The notes below the pieces were generated by a model. That model was not told the DNA's origin, ran no database searches, and saw nothing but the letters and a program-made list of their open reading frames with translations. A DNA stretch of 64,000 bases from Hymenobacter plasmatis (GTDB taxonomy: Bacteria; Bacteroidota; Bacteroidia; Cytophagales; Hymenobacteraceae): NCBI RefSeq assembly GCF_020711255.1, contig NZ_JAJFAW010000021.1:1-64000 (forward strand). The letters are read 5' to 3'. The first letter of the stretch is position 1. Each line of letters starts with the position of its first letter. Shown in pieces: positions 17,900-26,676 of the stretch. The position numbers and the translations under genes were made by a program.

Positions 17900-20056
17900 C
17901 TACTGCGCCGTGAGCTCCAGCACGTGGCTGGTCAGCGGCTTGGCTTCTCCGTCGCTGAGTAACACGCCTACTTTCATCAGATAGTCGCCGGAGTAGGTTT
18001 GGCCGTGGGCGGGGAGCTGCGACTTCTGGCCGGGCATGAGGTTGATTTCGGCCACCTTGTAGCGCTTGGTGGGGTCAAGGCCCTGGAGCTTCACCGGCAG
18101 CACGGTTTCGAGGAAGCGAGTGTGCAGGTTGTAGCCGAAAACTACGGCCTGGCGCTGGGCTTCATCCACATACATCAGCGAGGCCTGGTTGCCCTCGTAG
18201 GGCGAGCGCAGGCGGAACAGGTCGCCTTGCCAGATGACGGGGCTCAGGCGCTTGTAGTCCTTCACGGCCTGTTGGCTGAACTTGAGCTCGTCGGGGGTCA
18301 TTTTTTCCACCTCGATGTCGTAGCCCAATTTGCCCATCATGGCCACGTCGGTGCGGAATTTCAGGGTGTGCTGGCGGTTCCAGTTGGTGACGTGACTGGC
18401 GATGGTATTCGAGGGGAAAAACTGCGAGAAGCCCCACTGAATGAAAATACGCTCGAAGGCATCAGTGTTGTCGGAGGGCCAGAACTCGGTGAAGTATTTC
18501 AGCCCACCGTACTCGGCGCGGGCGCCGCCGCCGGAGCAGAGCATCATGGGCAGGTGCGGGTACTGCTGGCGCACGCGCTCGAGCACCTTGTACAGGCCGA
18601 GCACGTAGTCGACGTATAGATGCGACTGGTCTTTGCCCAAGTACTGCGAGTATCCGCTGCTAATCATGCGGTTGCAGTCCCATTTTACGTAGGCAACACC
18701 TTTGCTCAACTGCTCGGTCACGGTGTTGAACACGAAGTCCTGCACCTTGGGGTTGTTCAGGTCGAGCACCAGCTGGTGGCGGTAGAGGTCGTCGGGGCGG
18801 TTGGGCAGTTTGAGCAGCCAGTCGGGGTGTCTTTCGGCCAGCTCACTCTTGGGGTTTACCATTTCGGGCTCCAGCCAGATGCCGAATTTGATGCCCTCCT
18901 TGCTGGCGGTTTTCACGAGGTGACCCACGCCGTTGGGCAGCTTGGTTTTGGTAGGCTGCCAGTCGCCGAGGCCCTGCGTGTCGCCATTGCGCGGGTACTT
19001 GTTGCCAAACCAGCCATCATCGAGCAGAAACAAGTCGACGCCGAGCTTGGCCGCGTCGGCCATGATGCCATCGAGCTTGGCTTCGTTAAAATCAAAAAAC
19101 GTGGATTCCCAGTTGTTGAGCAGCGTGAGGCGCGGCTGGGTACCGTCGAGGGTGCCGCCGTGCTGGCGGGCCCAGCGGTGCAGGTTGCGCGAGGCCTGGC
19201 CCTTGCCGGTGGTGCTGTAAGTGAAGATGAATTCGGGGGTAACGAACGGCTGGTTGGCCGGCAGCGTGTACTCCGACGCGTAGGGATTGATGCCGGCCGA
19301 CACGCGCAGCGAGTTCTGATTATCCAGCTCAAACGCCAGCCGGAAGTTGCCGGTCCAGGCCAGGGAGCCGGCCAGCACCTCGCCGGTGGTTTCCTCGGCG
19401 GGCTTGTCGAGGCCCAGGAAGAAGCTGGGCGTCTGGTACCAGCCGGCGCGGGTGCCCAGCTTGGTGTCGATGACTTTGGTGCCGCTGGTGAGGCGGCTTT
19501 CCTCCTGCTTGGCTTCTTCGGCCCAGTCGCCGTGGAACTGGGTTAGCCAGTATTGCCGGGCATCGAAATGCAGCATGGCCGAGGCGTAGCTGGTGAGCAC
19601 CACCGGCCGGTTTTCGCGGTGCGTGATTTCCGTCCAGGTTTTGATGACGTCCTCTTTGTAGTAGGCCGTGAAGTGCAGCCGCACGTCCACTGGGTAGCTG
19701 GGGTCGCGCAGGTGGATGGTCGTGGTGGTGACATCGTCGCCGGTTTTGCTGGTTTGCACATCGGCAAATGCCAGCGCCATCGACGGATTGCCATCGGCAT
19801 GCACCACGCGCAGGGCGGGCTCAAACAGGTTGTCGGTGCCAGCGGGCACGTAAGCTTCGTGGCGGTTGGGCAGCAGCTTGTGGTCGGTGGCGGCCAGCCT
19901 GGGCCCGAGGTAGGTCTGGAAAATGCGCTGCTTATCGCCCACGGCCAGCACCAGGCTCACGTGCTCGGTTTCGACGGAAATGGGAGGCGTGGATTGCGCT
20001 ATGGCGGGCACGAGACGGGTGAGCAACAGGAAGCAGCAGAGGTAGCGAAGGGCCAT
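17900..20056 (-). CDS. GH36 alpha-galactosidase
   Basis: This 718-residue enzyme would remove alpha-linked galactose (or related sugars) from oligosaccharides. It has a signal peptide (MALRYLCCFLLLTRLVPAIAQ), an N-terminal beta-sandwich (about 25-300), the catalytic TIM barrel (about 310-620) and a C-terminal beta-domain. Catalytic residues: nucleophile Asp460 in VKWDCNRMI and acid/base Asp529 in FWPSDNTDAFERI. The family motif LLDDGWFG is intact (about 344-351). The start at 20056 was chosen over an upstream ATG at 20131, since the signal peptide begins there. It is the last gene of the leftward arabinan series. Galactose side chains of pectic arabinogalactan are plausible substrates. Confidence 0.93.
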   Translation of the reverse strand: MALRYLCCFLLLTRLVPAIAQSTPPISVETEHVSLVLAVGDKQRIFQTYLGPRLAATDHKLLPNRHEAYVPAGTDNLFEPALRVVHADGNPSMALAFADVQTSKTGDDVTTTTIHLRDPSYPVDVRLHFTAYYKEDVIKTWTEITHRENRPVVLTSYASAMLHFDARQYWLTQFHGDWAEEAKQEESRLTSGTKVIDTKLGTRAGWYQTPSFFLGLDKPAEETTGEVLAGSLAWTGNFRLAFELDNQNSLRVSAGINPYASEYTLPANQPFVTPEFIFTYSTTGKGQASRNLHRWARQHGGTLDGTQPRLTLLNNWESTFFDFNEAKLDGIMADAAKLGVDLFLLDDGWFGNKYPRNGDTQGLGDWQPTKTKLPNGVGHLVKTASKEGIKFGIWLEPEMVNPKSELAERHPDWLLKLPNRPDDLYRHQLVLDLNNPKVQDFVFNTVTEQLSKGVAYVKWDCNRMISSGYSQYLGKDQSHLYVDYVLGLYKVLERVRQQYPHLPMMLCSGGGARAEYGGLKYFTEFWPSDNTDAFERIFIQWGFSQFFPSNTIASHVTNWNRQHTLKFRTDVAMMGKLGYDIEVEKMTPDELKFSQQAVKDYKRLSPVIWQGDLFRLRSPYEGNQASLMYVDEAQRQAVVFGYNLHTRFLETVLPVKLQGLDPTKRYKVAEINLMPGQKSQLPAHGQTYSGDYLMKVGVLLSDGEAKPLTSHVLELTAQ

Positions 20057-20124
20057 GTTGTACGTAGGAAGCCGGCAGGTATGCAGAGTGGTTTTGGATG
20101 AGGTTTTCTTAGCCCAACACGTTC

Positions 20125-20263
20125 CTGTCATGCTGACGAAGGAAGCATCTTATCACGTTTCAACGAGTCGTGCCGACTTGATAAGATGCTTCGCTCCGCT
20201 CAGCATGACAGACGCTTGGGATTAGTATTGAGGTAGAGATGCTTCGGCTGCGCTCAGCATGAC
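20125..20263. repeat. Intergenic repeat, subfamily II plus a subfamily I half
   Basis: A subfamily II element (CTGTCATGCTGACGAAGGAA to TCAGCATGACAG, 20125-20211, loop TCACGTTTCAACGAGTCGTG) is followed by an isolated right arm of subfamily I (GTAGAGATGCTTCGGC to GCTCAGCATGAC, about 20233-20263). The single arm suggests a deletion or partial insertion. Confidence 0.85.
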
Positions 20264-20290
20264 GCGCATTTTCGGATTGATAAAGCCTGT

Positions 20291-22336
20291 CTACTTCGCC
20301 TGCGTCACTTCCGCCACTTTACGCGTCACCAGGTCTACATCGGTCACCTGCTGTGGAAACCAGACGGTCATTTCGCCCTTGCCGCGGTTGGCCCAGGCGT
20401 AGTATGGGATGGCCGTCAGCGTCTGGCGCACGGTGCTGATACTGTTATTCGCCGCGTCGATTTTCACAACGGGTACCGTGGCCGTGAGCTCCGTGATGCC
20501 GTTCAGCACGTCGGGCTTGGCAGTGGCGGTGAAGGTGGTGCCGGCGGGCACGATGATGTTGCTGGCTTTGCCGTCGTTGTCCGTCCACTCGGCGCAGTAG
20601 ATGACCGGGCCGCGCTGCAGTGCCACTTTGCCGGCATCGTCCTGCACCTTGGGGTTGGCCACCACGGTGCGTACCTCCATGGGCAAGTTCACTTCCACCA
20701 CGTCGTTCTTTTTCCACTTGCGGGCCAGCACGGCGTAGCCATTTTTCAGCTGGTAGTCCACCGGCTTGCCGTTCACTTTGATGACAACTTTCTCGGCCGA
20801 AGGCGTGGCAAACGTGTATAAATCCGACGGCATGGCCTCGTTGCGCGCCCAGCCCGGAATGCGCACCAGCAGATTAAAATCGGACGTCGAAGCTTGATTC
20901 ACGGTGAATTTCAGGTCGCCGCTCCAAGGGTAATTATTCTGCTGGGTAAGGCGCACGGCCTTGTTCTTCACCGCCAAATCGGTGCTACCGCTCACGAAGA
21001 GGTTCACGTAAATATCCCGGCCGTTCTGGCCGTACACGTAGCCGGGCAGCGACGGAAACAGCCGCGCCAGATTGGTGGGGCAGCACGAGCACTCAAACCA
21101 ACCCGCCCGAGCCGGCTCGGTCTGCGGGAAGCTGGCACTACTCTTAATCTGCATGGCGTTGGAGTAGAAAAACGACTTACCATCCAGCCCAACCCCAGAG
21201 AGCAGGCCGTTGTAAAGCACCTTCTCCATGATATCGGCGTACTTGGCCTCGCCGTGGAGCTGGAACATGCGCTGATTCCAGTAGATGTCGGCCACCGAGG
21301 CGCAGGTTTCGTTGTAGGCCGTGGCGTTGGGCAGCTCGTAATTCCTGCCAAACCGCTCGCCACCGGGCACGGCGCCGGTGCCGCCGGTCACGTAGAACTT
21401 CTTGCTCACCATGTTCTGCCAGATGGTGTCCACGGCGGCCAGCAGCTGCTTGTCGCCGGTGAGAGCGGCCACGTCGGCCATGGCCGAGTACAGGTATTCG
21501 GCGCGCACGGCGTGGCCGCCGGCTTCTTTCTGGGCTACCACGGGCTTGTCGTCCTGCCAGTACTGGCCGTTGCGCCACACGTCGTTGCTTTTGGGATCGT
21601 AACCGGGGTAGTGACCGCGCTGGTCGATGAAGAACTTGGCCGTCTGTAAGTATTCCGGCTTGCCCGTCACGCGGTAGAGCTTCACGAGGCCCATTTCCAC
21701 GATTTCGTGGCCGGGGGCCACAGCCCGCTTGCCGGGCCCGAAGGTGGCGCACACGAGGTCGGCGTTTTTCAGGGCGATGTTGAGCAGGGTTTTCTTGCCG
21801 GTGGCCTGGCAGTGGGCCACGGCCGCTTCGTAGAGGTGGCCGGAGTTGTAGAGCTCGTGGCTCAACTCGCGCTCCTTTTCCCACCGTTCCTGGCCGGCCC
21901 AGGCGTGCGGGTGGGCCGGGTCGATGGTGCGGGCCGTGTAGAGGTAGCCGTCGGGCTCCTGGGCCGCCCCGACTTTGGCAATCAGCGCATCCATGTAGGC
22001 CGATAACTCCTTGTCCGGGTACAGGCTAAGCGAGTACGCCGCCCCTTCCAACGTCTTGTAAATGTCGGTGTCGTCAAAGGGAAATGTGGTGGCGAATTTG
22101 CCCGAATGCGCTGCCGCCATCTCGAAATTCTTTACCCGATTCGTGGCTTCGCAGCGCTGGAACGAGGCCGGAATGGTGACGGTAGTATTCGTTTTGAGCC
22201 GCGGCTGCCAGAAGTTATCCGTTAGCTTCACCTTGGTGAACGGCACGGCCTGAATGGGGTAGTCGGCGCGTTGGGCCAGGGCGGGCAGCGCGCCGCTCAG
22301 GCCCAGCACCAGCAGGAAAGTTTTCGGAGATATCAT
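20291..22336 (-). CDS. GH127 beta-L-arabinofuranosidase
   Basis: The 681-residue protein has a signal peptide (ending ALPALAQ) and an (alpha/alpha)6 barrel (about 30-430) followed by two beta-domains. GH127 enzymes cleave beta-L-arabinofuranosides using a zinc-held cysteine nucleophile. The residues needed are present: Glu343 and Cys345 in YNETCAS, and Cys418 and Cys419 in FECSCCPTN; by analogy with HypBA1 of Bifidobacterium, Cys418 would be the nucleophile. The known substrates are beta-1,2-linked arabinosides of plant hydroxyproline-rich glycoproteins. It lies between GH36 and GH27 genes, all leftward. A broader role on other beta-arabinosides is possible. Confidence 0.92.
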   Translation of the reverse strand: MISPKTFLLVLGLSGALPALAQRADYPIQAVPFTKVKLTDNFWQPRLKTNTTVTIPASFQRCEATNRVKNFEMAAAHSGKFATTFPFDDTDIYKTLEGAAYSLSLYPDKELSAYMDALIAKVGAAQEPDGYLYTARTIDPAHPHAWAGQERWEKERELSHELYNSGHLYEAAVAHCQATGKKTLLNIALKNADLVCATFGPGKRAVAPGHEIVEMGLVKLYRVTGKPEYLQTAKFFIDQRGHYPGYDPKSNDVWRNGQYWQDDKPVVAQKEAGGHAVRAEYLYSAMADVAALTGDKQLLAAVDTIWQNMVSKKFYVTGGTGAVPGGERFGRNYELPNATAYNETCASVADIYWNQRMFQLHGEAKYADIMEKVLYNGLLSGVGLDGKSFFYSNAMQIKSSASFPQTEPARAGWFECSCCPTNLARLFPSLPGYVYGQNGRDIYVNLFVSGSTDLAVKNKAVRLTQQNNYPWSGDLKFTVNQASTSDFNLLVRIPGWARNEAMPSDLYTFATPSAEKVVIKVNGKPVDYQLKNGYAVLARKWKKNDVVEVNLPMEVRTVVANPKVQDDAGKVALQRGPVIYCAEWTDNDGKASNIIVPAGTTFTATAKPDVLNGITELTATVPVVKIDAANNSISTVRQTLTAIPYYAWANRGKGEMTVWFPQQVTDVDLVTRKVAEVTQAK

Positions 22337-22361
22337 GGCAGTCCGTAGTTATGAATCCGGG

Positions 22362-22389
22362 GTAGAGACGCGAAGCTTCGCGTCTCTAC
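22362..22389. repeat. Perfect 28-nt palindrome
   Basis: GTAGAGACGCGAAG followed at once by its exact reverse complement makes a 28-bp perfect palindrome with no loop. A shorter copy of the same sequence lies at 64-85. It sits between the GH27 and GH127 genes and may act as a terminator-like hairpin, but no T-run follows. Confidence 0.85.
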
Positions 22390-22402
22390 AAGGTTCTAAG
22401 AG

Positions 22403-24241
22403 TTACTTTTTGACTTTCACAATGCGGTACAGCTTAGCGCCGTGCCGCCGGACATAGGGCGCAAAATCGCCTGTCATTGGGCCCAGGCTTTTACCAGTCC
22501 ACAAGTCCTGGATACTACCGCCGCTGGCCAACCCTAGTTCCGCCAGTGTCACCGGCACGCGCACCGAATCGGCGGGGACGGGCCGGTAGGGGTTCTTGGT
22601 AAACACCAGAAAGCTGAGCGTGCCGCCGGTGTTCTGCGCCGCGCCGGCCTGGTCCAGGCCCACGGTGGCTGAGAAGCGCGTGTAGCCGGCCGGCAAGTCG
22701 TATTCGATAATGGAATTGGCGTGCGTGCCGATGCCGGTTTCATACCGCTTCCCTCCCACCATCAGGTCGGCGCCCGATACGCTTTTGTTGACGGTGGCCT
22801 TGCCCCAGCCGACGGTAGCCGCTTTCCAGGGCAGCGTGCTCAGAGGCGTGCTTTTGCCGCTGCCGCTGAGCACCGGGTTGAGCCAGTCGGCGTGGTCCCA
22901 GGCGATGTCGTCGCCGCCGTTGCGCACGTTCAGGTAGAGCTTGGTGGCGCCGGTGATGTCGACGTCGGCAGCTTTGCTTTGGCCCGGGGTTTGGCGGGTG
23001 ATGGGGCCGCTAGCCCAGGCGGCTTCGGTTTCGGGGGCCAGCTCCTGGTCCTGGGCATTGAAGAGGGCCAGGAATTTGGCGCCGGTAGCGGGGTCGTCGG
23101 CGGTCCAGGCCACCAGGTTATCTCGGCGAAACAGCTGGCGGTTGTGGGTGCTGCGGCGGTGCACAGCCAGCACGTGTTGGTTGGTGAGCAAGCTCAGGGT
23201 GAAGGCGTCGTTGCTGGGCAAGTCGCCGCCGAACATGAGCGGCGAGCGGAAGATGCTCCACAGCGTCATCAGCGTAAACTGCTCGTCGCGGGTGAAGCGA
23301 GTCATGCGGTCGTCACCCCGCTCGGCGCGGATGCCCAGGCGGCCCAACGGCAGCATGTCGGCATCGGGCCAGGCACCGGGCGCGATGTGCGGCGCCCACC
23401 GCTCGCACACGTCGAAGTGCTCCTTGAGCTGCTCCCAGCTGTCCCAGAAGTCGCCCACGGTGCGCCACATGTTGGCATTCGCCGCCACGTGCTTGGCTTC
23501 GGCAATCGGCGTTTCGCCCGGCGACGTGCTGAACACAATCTTGCGCCCGGAGCGGTCGATGGCCCGCCGAATCATCTCCACTTCGGGCTTGTGGTAGGGC
23601 TCCGTAAGGTCGTCGACTTTCACAAAATCCAGCCCCCACGAGGCGTAGAGCTTGAACAGCGAATCGTAGTATTCCTGTGCGCCGGGCCCGGCTTTCACCG
23701 TGTACATGTCGTGCAACCAGCGGGCCTGCCCCTCCTTACTGTAGATGTCGGCCGCCGTGAGCTTGGTGCCGAGGATGGGCAGCTCGCGCTGCACCGCCAC
23801 CACCGGCACGCCGCGCATAATGTGAATGCCGAATTTTAGCCCCTTGGCGTGCAGGTAATCGGCCAGCGGCCGGAAGCCCTTCCCGCCCGCGGCCGAGGGA
23901 AACCGGTTCACGGCCGGGATGAAACGGCCGTAGGCATCAAGGTTCCACTCGGGATTTTTCTCATTGTAGCCATGGGCCGTGTCGTTGCCCACGTACCAGC
24001 GGATGTCCACCACCACGTATTCCCAGCCGCTGCTCTTCAGGTTTTTGGCCATGTAGTCGGCGTTGGCTTTCACCTCGGCCTCGGTCACGGTGGGGCCGTA
24101 GCAGTCCCAGCTGTTCCAGCCCATGGGCGGCGTAGCGGCCCACTGGTGGAAGTCGGTTTTGGGAGCGGCTCTCTGGGCTTGTACCGGAGCAATGCTTCCC
24201 ACGAAAGCCGCCAATGCAAGCAGTTGTTGGGCTGGTTTCAT
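22403..24241 (-). CDS. GH27 family enzyme with NPCBM-like domain (alpha-galactosidase or beta-L-arabinopyranosidase)
   Basis: The 612-residue protein has a signal peptide (ending VQAQ), a GH27 catalytic barrel (about 35-400: TPPMGWNSWDCYG, nucleophile Asp210 in FVKVDD, acid/base Asp264 in WRTVGDFWDSW) and a C-terminal part (about 460-560) like an NPCBM carbohydrate-binding domain (GADLMVGGKRYETGIGTHAN). The usual galactose-binding motif DDGW is replaced by DIRW (Asp79-Ile80). In the family the second Asp contacts the C6 hydroxyl of galactose, which L-arabinopyranose lacks, so beta-L-arabinopyranosidase activity is a reasonable inference. It lies between GH127 and GH51 genes. Confidence 0.88.
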   Translation of the reverse strand: MKPAQQLLALAAFVGSIAPVQAQRAAPKTDFHQWAATPPMGWNSWDCYGPTVTEAEVKANADYMAKNLKSSGWEYVVVDIRWYVGNDTAHGYNEKNPEWNLDAYGRFIPAVNRFPSAAGGKGFRPLADYLHAKGLKFGIHIMRGVPVVAVQRELPILGTKLTAADIYSKEGQARWLHDMYTVKAGPGAQEYYDSLFKLYASWGLDFVKVDDLTEPYHKPEVEMIRRAIDRSGRKIVFSTSPGETPIAEAKHVAANANMWRTVGDFWDSWEQLKEHFDVCERWAPHIAPGAWPDADMLPLGRLGIRAERGDDRMTRFTRDEQFTLMTLWSIFRSPLMFGGDLPSNDAFTLSLLTNQHVLAVHRRSTHNRQLFRRDNLVAWTADDPATGAKFLALFNAQDQELAPETEAAWASGPITRQTPGQSKAADVDITGATKLYLNVRNGGDDIAWDHADWLNPVLSGSGKSTPLSTLPWKAATVGWGKATVNKSVSGADLMVGGKRYETGIGTHANSIIEYDLPAGYTRFSATVGLDQAGAAQNTGGTLSFLVFTKNPYRPVPADSVRVPVTLAELGLASGGSIQDLWTGKSLGPMTGDFAPYVRRHGAKLYRIVKVKK

Positions 24242-24280
24242 GGGGTGCGTTGCTGCTTCTTAGAAGAAGTTTCAAACCAA

Positions 24281-24393
24281 AACGTCATGCTGAGCGCAGT
24301 CGAAGCATCTCGCTCGGGGGCAGTAATTCAATCGTTCAATCGAAAGGATTACCACCACACGCGAGATGCTTCGACTGCGCTCAGCATGACGTT
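24281..24393. repeat. Intergenic hairpin repeat, subfamily I (33-bp perfect arms)
   Basis: AACGTCATGCTGAGCGCAGT to CATCTCGC (24281-24313) and its exact complement (24361-24393) flank a 47-nt loop containing GGATTACCACCACAC. It separates the GH51 and GH27 genes, which are in the same direction. Confidence 0.9.
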
Positions 24394-24426
24394 CATTTAG
24401 CGTGCTAGGTAGCGGGGCTATACCCC

Positions 24427-26514
24427 CTACTTCTTGCCCGGAATGCGCAGCACCGTGAAGGAATTTGGCGCCAGCGTGTAGCTCACCGTAGAGCCGGACA
24501 CGCTGAACTTCTCTTCCTTGGGCGTGAGCTTCTTGGGCTCCTGAATGGTGTTTTGGGTGTTCAGGTCGTCGCTGGCCATCACGAAGGCGGTGCCGGCTTT
24601 ACCCACTTTCTTGGCACCGGCCAGGTTCACTTTCACGGCGCGGGGCGTGGTGGAGTAGTTCACCAGCTTCACGATGACGTCGCCGGTCGGGGCATCGGCC
24701 ACGGCGCTGGCGAAGAGGTTATCGGTGCCGTTTTTGGCATTGCCGGGCAGCTGCACGGGCAGCACGCTGGTGCCTTTGTTGAGGGAGTACAGCTTCTGCA
24801 CGTAGTAGTTCACCGTGCCGTAGGAGGTCAGATTGTCAAACCAAATCATGTTCGGCGTCCACTGCCAGGCATCTACGTGAGCCAGCATGGGCGCGTAGGA
24901 GGCCATGGCCACCACGTCGGCGTTGCGCTCCAGGCCGGTCATGAAGGCAGCTTCGGAAATGGCGCAATCCCAGTTGTTCTTGTTGTTCTCGCTGGCGATG
25001 CCCACGCTCTGGGCGGCGTACTCGCCGGCGAAGATTTTGGGACCTGTGCGGGGGTAGTTGTCGTAGCGGCCCACGTTTTGGCGGAACCAGTCGGGCTTGG
25101 CGTAGTAGTGCTCGTCGATGAACTCGGCCTTGAGCTCGCGCAGCTTCAGCGTGGCTTTGTCGAACAACTCTCCTTCGGGCGCCGGGCCGGCGCTGCTCAC
25201 GATTTGCATGTTGGGGTACTTGGCCTTCACGGCCTTGGCAAACGGCTCGTAGCGCTCCAGGTACTGCGGGCCCCACTGCTCGTTGCCGATGCCAATCATC
25301 TTCAGGTTGAAGGGCGCGGGGTGGCCCATGGCCACGCGCTTGGCACCCCAGGTACTGCTGGCCGGGCCGTTGGCGAATTCAATCAAATCGATGGCGTCCT
25401 GAATGAAGGTATCCAGCGTGGGCTCGTCGCCCTGGCCGGCCGCGTTCGGGCCCTTTGCCGCGCTGCTGGTGATGGGCGCCAGCTCGGCCGAGTTGAACTG
25501 GCAGGCCATGCCCACGTTCAGGATGGGCAGCGGCTCGGCGCCGATGTCTTCCGACAGCTGGAAATACTCGAAGAAGCCCAGGCCAAACGACTGGTAATAG
25601 TCGGGCGTGTAGCGGTGCTTGAATTCCTTGTTCCAGCGGTTTATCATGGGCTTGCGCGAAGCCACGTCGCCGATGGTTTCTTTCCACTGGTAGCGGTTGT
25701 CGAGCGTGATGCCCTCCACGATGCAGCCGCCGGGGAAGCGCAGGAAGCCGGGCTTCATGTCCTTGAGCAGCTGCACGAGGTCGGGCCGCAGGCCGTTTTC
25801 GCGCTTCATCCACGTGTCTTTCGGGAAGAGCGATACCACGTCGAGGTCCACGGTGCCGGCGCCTTCCAGCGTCAGCTTAAGCCGGGCGTGGGCGGCCGTG
25901 GCCGAGGGCTTCATCACCACGGTGTACTTCTTCCACTCGTTGGTCAGGCCCGTGATTTGAGCTTGAGCTAACGCCTGGCCCGAGGGTGGGGTTTCGGGCC
26001 CAGCTCCGGGGCGGCGCGTTTCTTCCAGCGTCACGTTGAGGCCGCTCACGCTGCCGGGCCCTTTGCGGGCATAAATCGAAAACGTGTACTCGGCGCCCTG
26101 CTTCACGCCCATGCCCCGGAAGCCTTCGTTCACGAAACCGGCATCGGGACCGGCCGTCCGGGCGCTCATCCGCAGGAAGTGGTTGTTGCTGTTGCTGATG
26201 GGCTTGTCGCTGGAGATGATGTAGCTCTCCAAGCCCGCCGCGCCCCGGATGGCCTTCCAGCCGATGAGGTGGTCGTCGGTTTCAAACGACTTGTTCTTCA
26301 CCAGTTCGGGGTACAAGCCGCCGTCGGCCGCGAAGTTGATGTCTTCGAAAAACAGGCCGTACATGTTCTTCGATACCGCCGCGCCCGGCTTGTTCACCTG
26401 CACGGTGAGGGTGGCCGGAGCGGCGCCTTGGGCGCGGGCCGCGTGGCCCGGCAGCAAGCCGGCCAGGGCCAGCCCCGCCGCGCTTAGCAAAAATCGGGAA
26501 TTAGAGAAAGTCAT
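24427..26514 (-). CDS. GH51 alpha-L-arabinofuranosidase
   Basis: This 695-residue enzyme releases terminal alpha-L-arabinofuranose from arabinan or arabinoxylan side chains. It has a signal peptide (ending HAARAQG), an N-terminal region with MYGLFFEDINFAADGG (51-66), an inserted CBM4/9-like sandwich (about 80-235), the catalytic barrel (about 240-560) and a C-terminal beta-sandwich. The acid/base is Glu412 in GIGNEQWG and the nucleophile is Glu468 in FIDEHYYA. It belongs to the longer secreted GH51 type rather than the 500-residue cytoplasmic type. It lies downstream of araA, with a hairpin repeat between. Confidence 0.94.
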   Translation of the reverse strand: MTFSNSRFLLSAAGLALAGLLPGHAARAQGAAPATLTVQVNKPGAAVSKNMYGLFFEDINFAADGGLYPELVKNKSFETDDHLIGWKAIRGAAGLESYIISSDKPISNSNNHFLRMSARTAGPDAGFVNEGFRGMGVKQGAEYTFSIYARKGPGSVSGLNVTLEETRRPGAGPETPPSGQALAQAQITGLTNEWKKYTVVMKPSATAAHARLKLTLEGAGTVDLDVVSLFPKDTWMKRENGLRPDLVQLLKDMKPGFLRFPGGCIVEGITLDNRYQWKETIGDVASRKPMINRWNKEFKHRYTPDYYQSFGLGFFEYFQLSEDIGAEPLPILNVGMACQFNSAELAPITSSAAKGPNAAGQGDEPTLDTFIQDAIDLIEFANGPASSTWGAKRVAMGHPAPFNLKMIGIGNEQWGPQYLERYEPFAKAVKAKYPNMQIVSSAGPAPEGELFDKATLKLRELKAEFIDEHYYAKPDWFRQNVGRYDNYPRTGPKIFAGEYAAQSVGIASENNKNNWDCAISEAAFMTGLERNADVVAMASYAPMLAHVDAWQWTPNMIWFDNLTSYGTVNYYVQKLYSLNKGTSVLPVQLPGNAKNGTDNLFASAVADAPTGDVIVKLVNYSTTPRAVKVNLAGAKKVGKAGTAFVMASDDLNTQNTIQEPKKLTPKEEKFSVSGSTVSYTLAPNSFTVLRIPGKK

Positions 26515-26559
26515 GGTTGGTGGGAATTAGTTGATTTGTGCGTCAGCGCTTACCAGGCC

Positions 26560-26654
26560 GTCATGCTGAGCGCAGCCGAAGCATCTCGCTCGTTTCGTTG
26601 CAATCATCTGGATTACTGCTGCACGCGAGATGCTTCGGCTGCGCTCAGCATGAC
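26560..26654. repeat. Intergenic hairpin repeat, subfamily I (30-bp perfect arms)
   Basis: GTCATGCTGAGCGCAGCCGA to CTCGC (26560-26589) is matched exactly by 26625-26654. The loop has GGATTACTGCTGCAC, identical in its core to the loop of the copy at 30.8 kb. It lies between araA and the GH51 gene. Confidence 0.9.
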
Positions 26655-26676
26655 CATTTTTTATAATTCATTCGGC

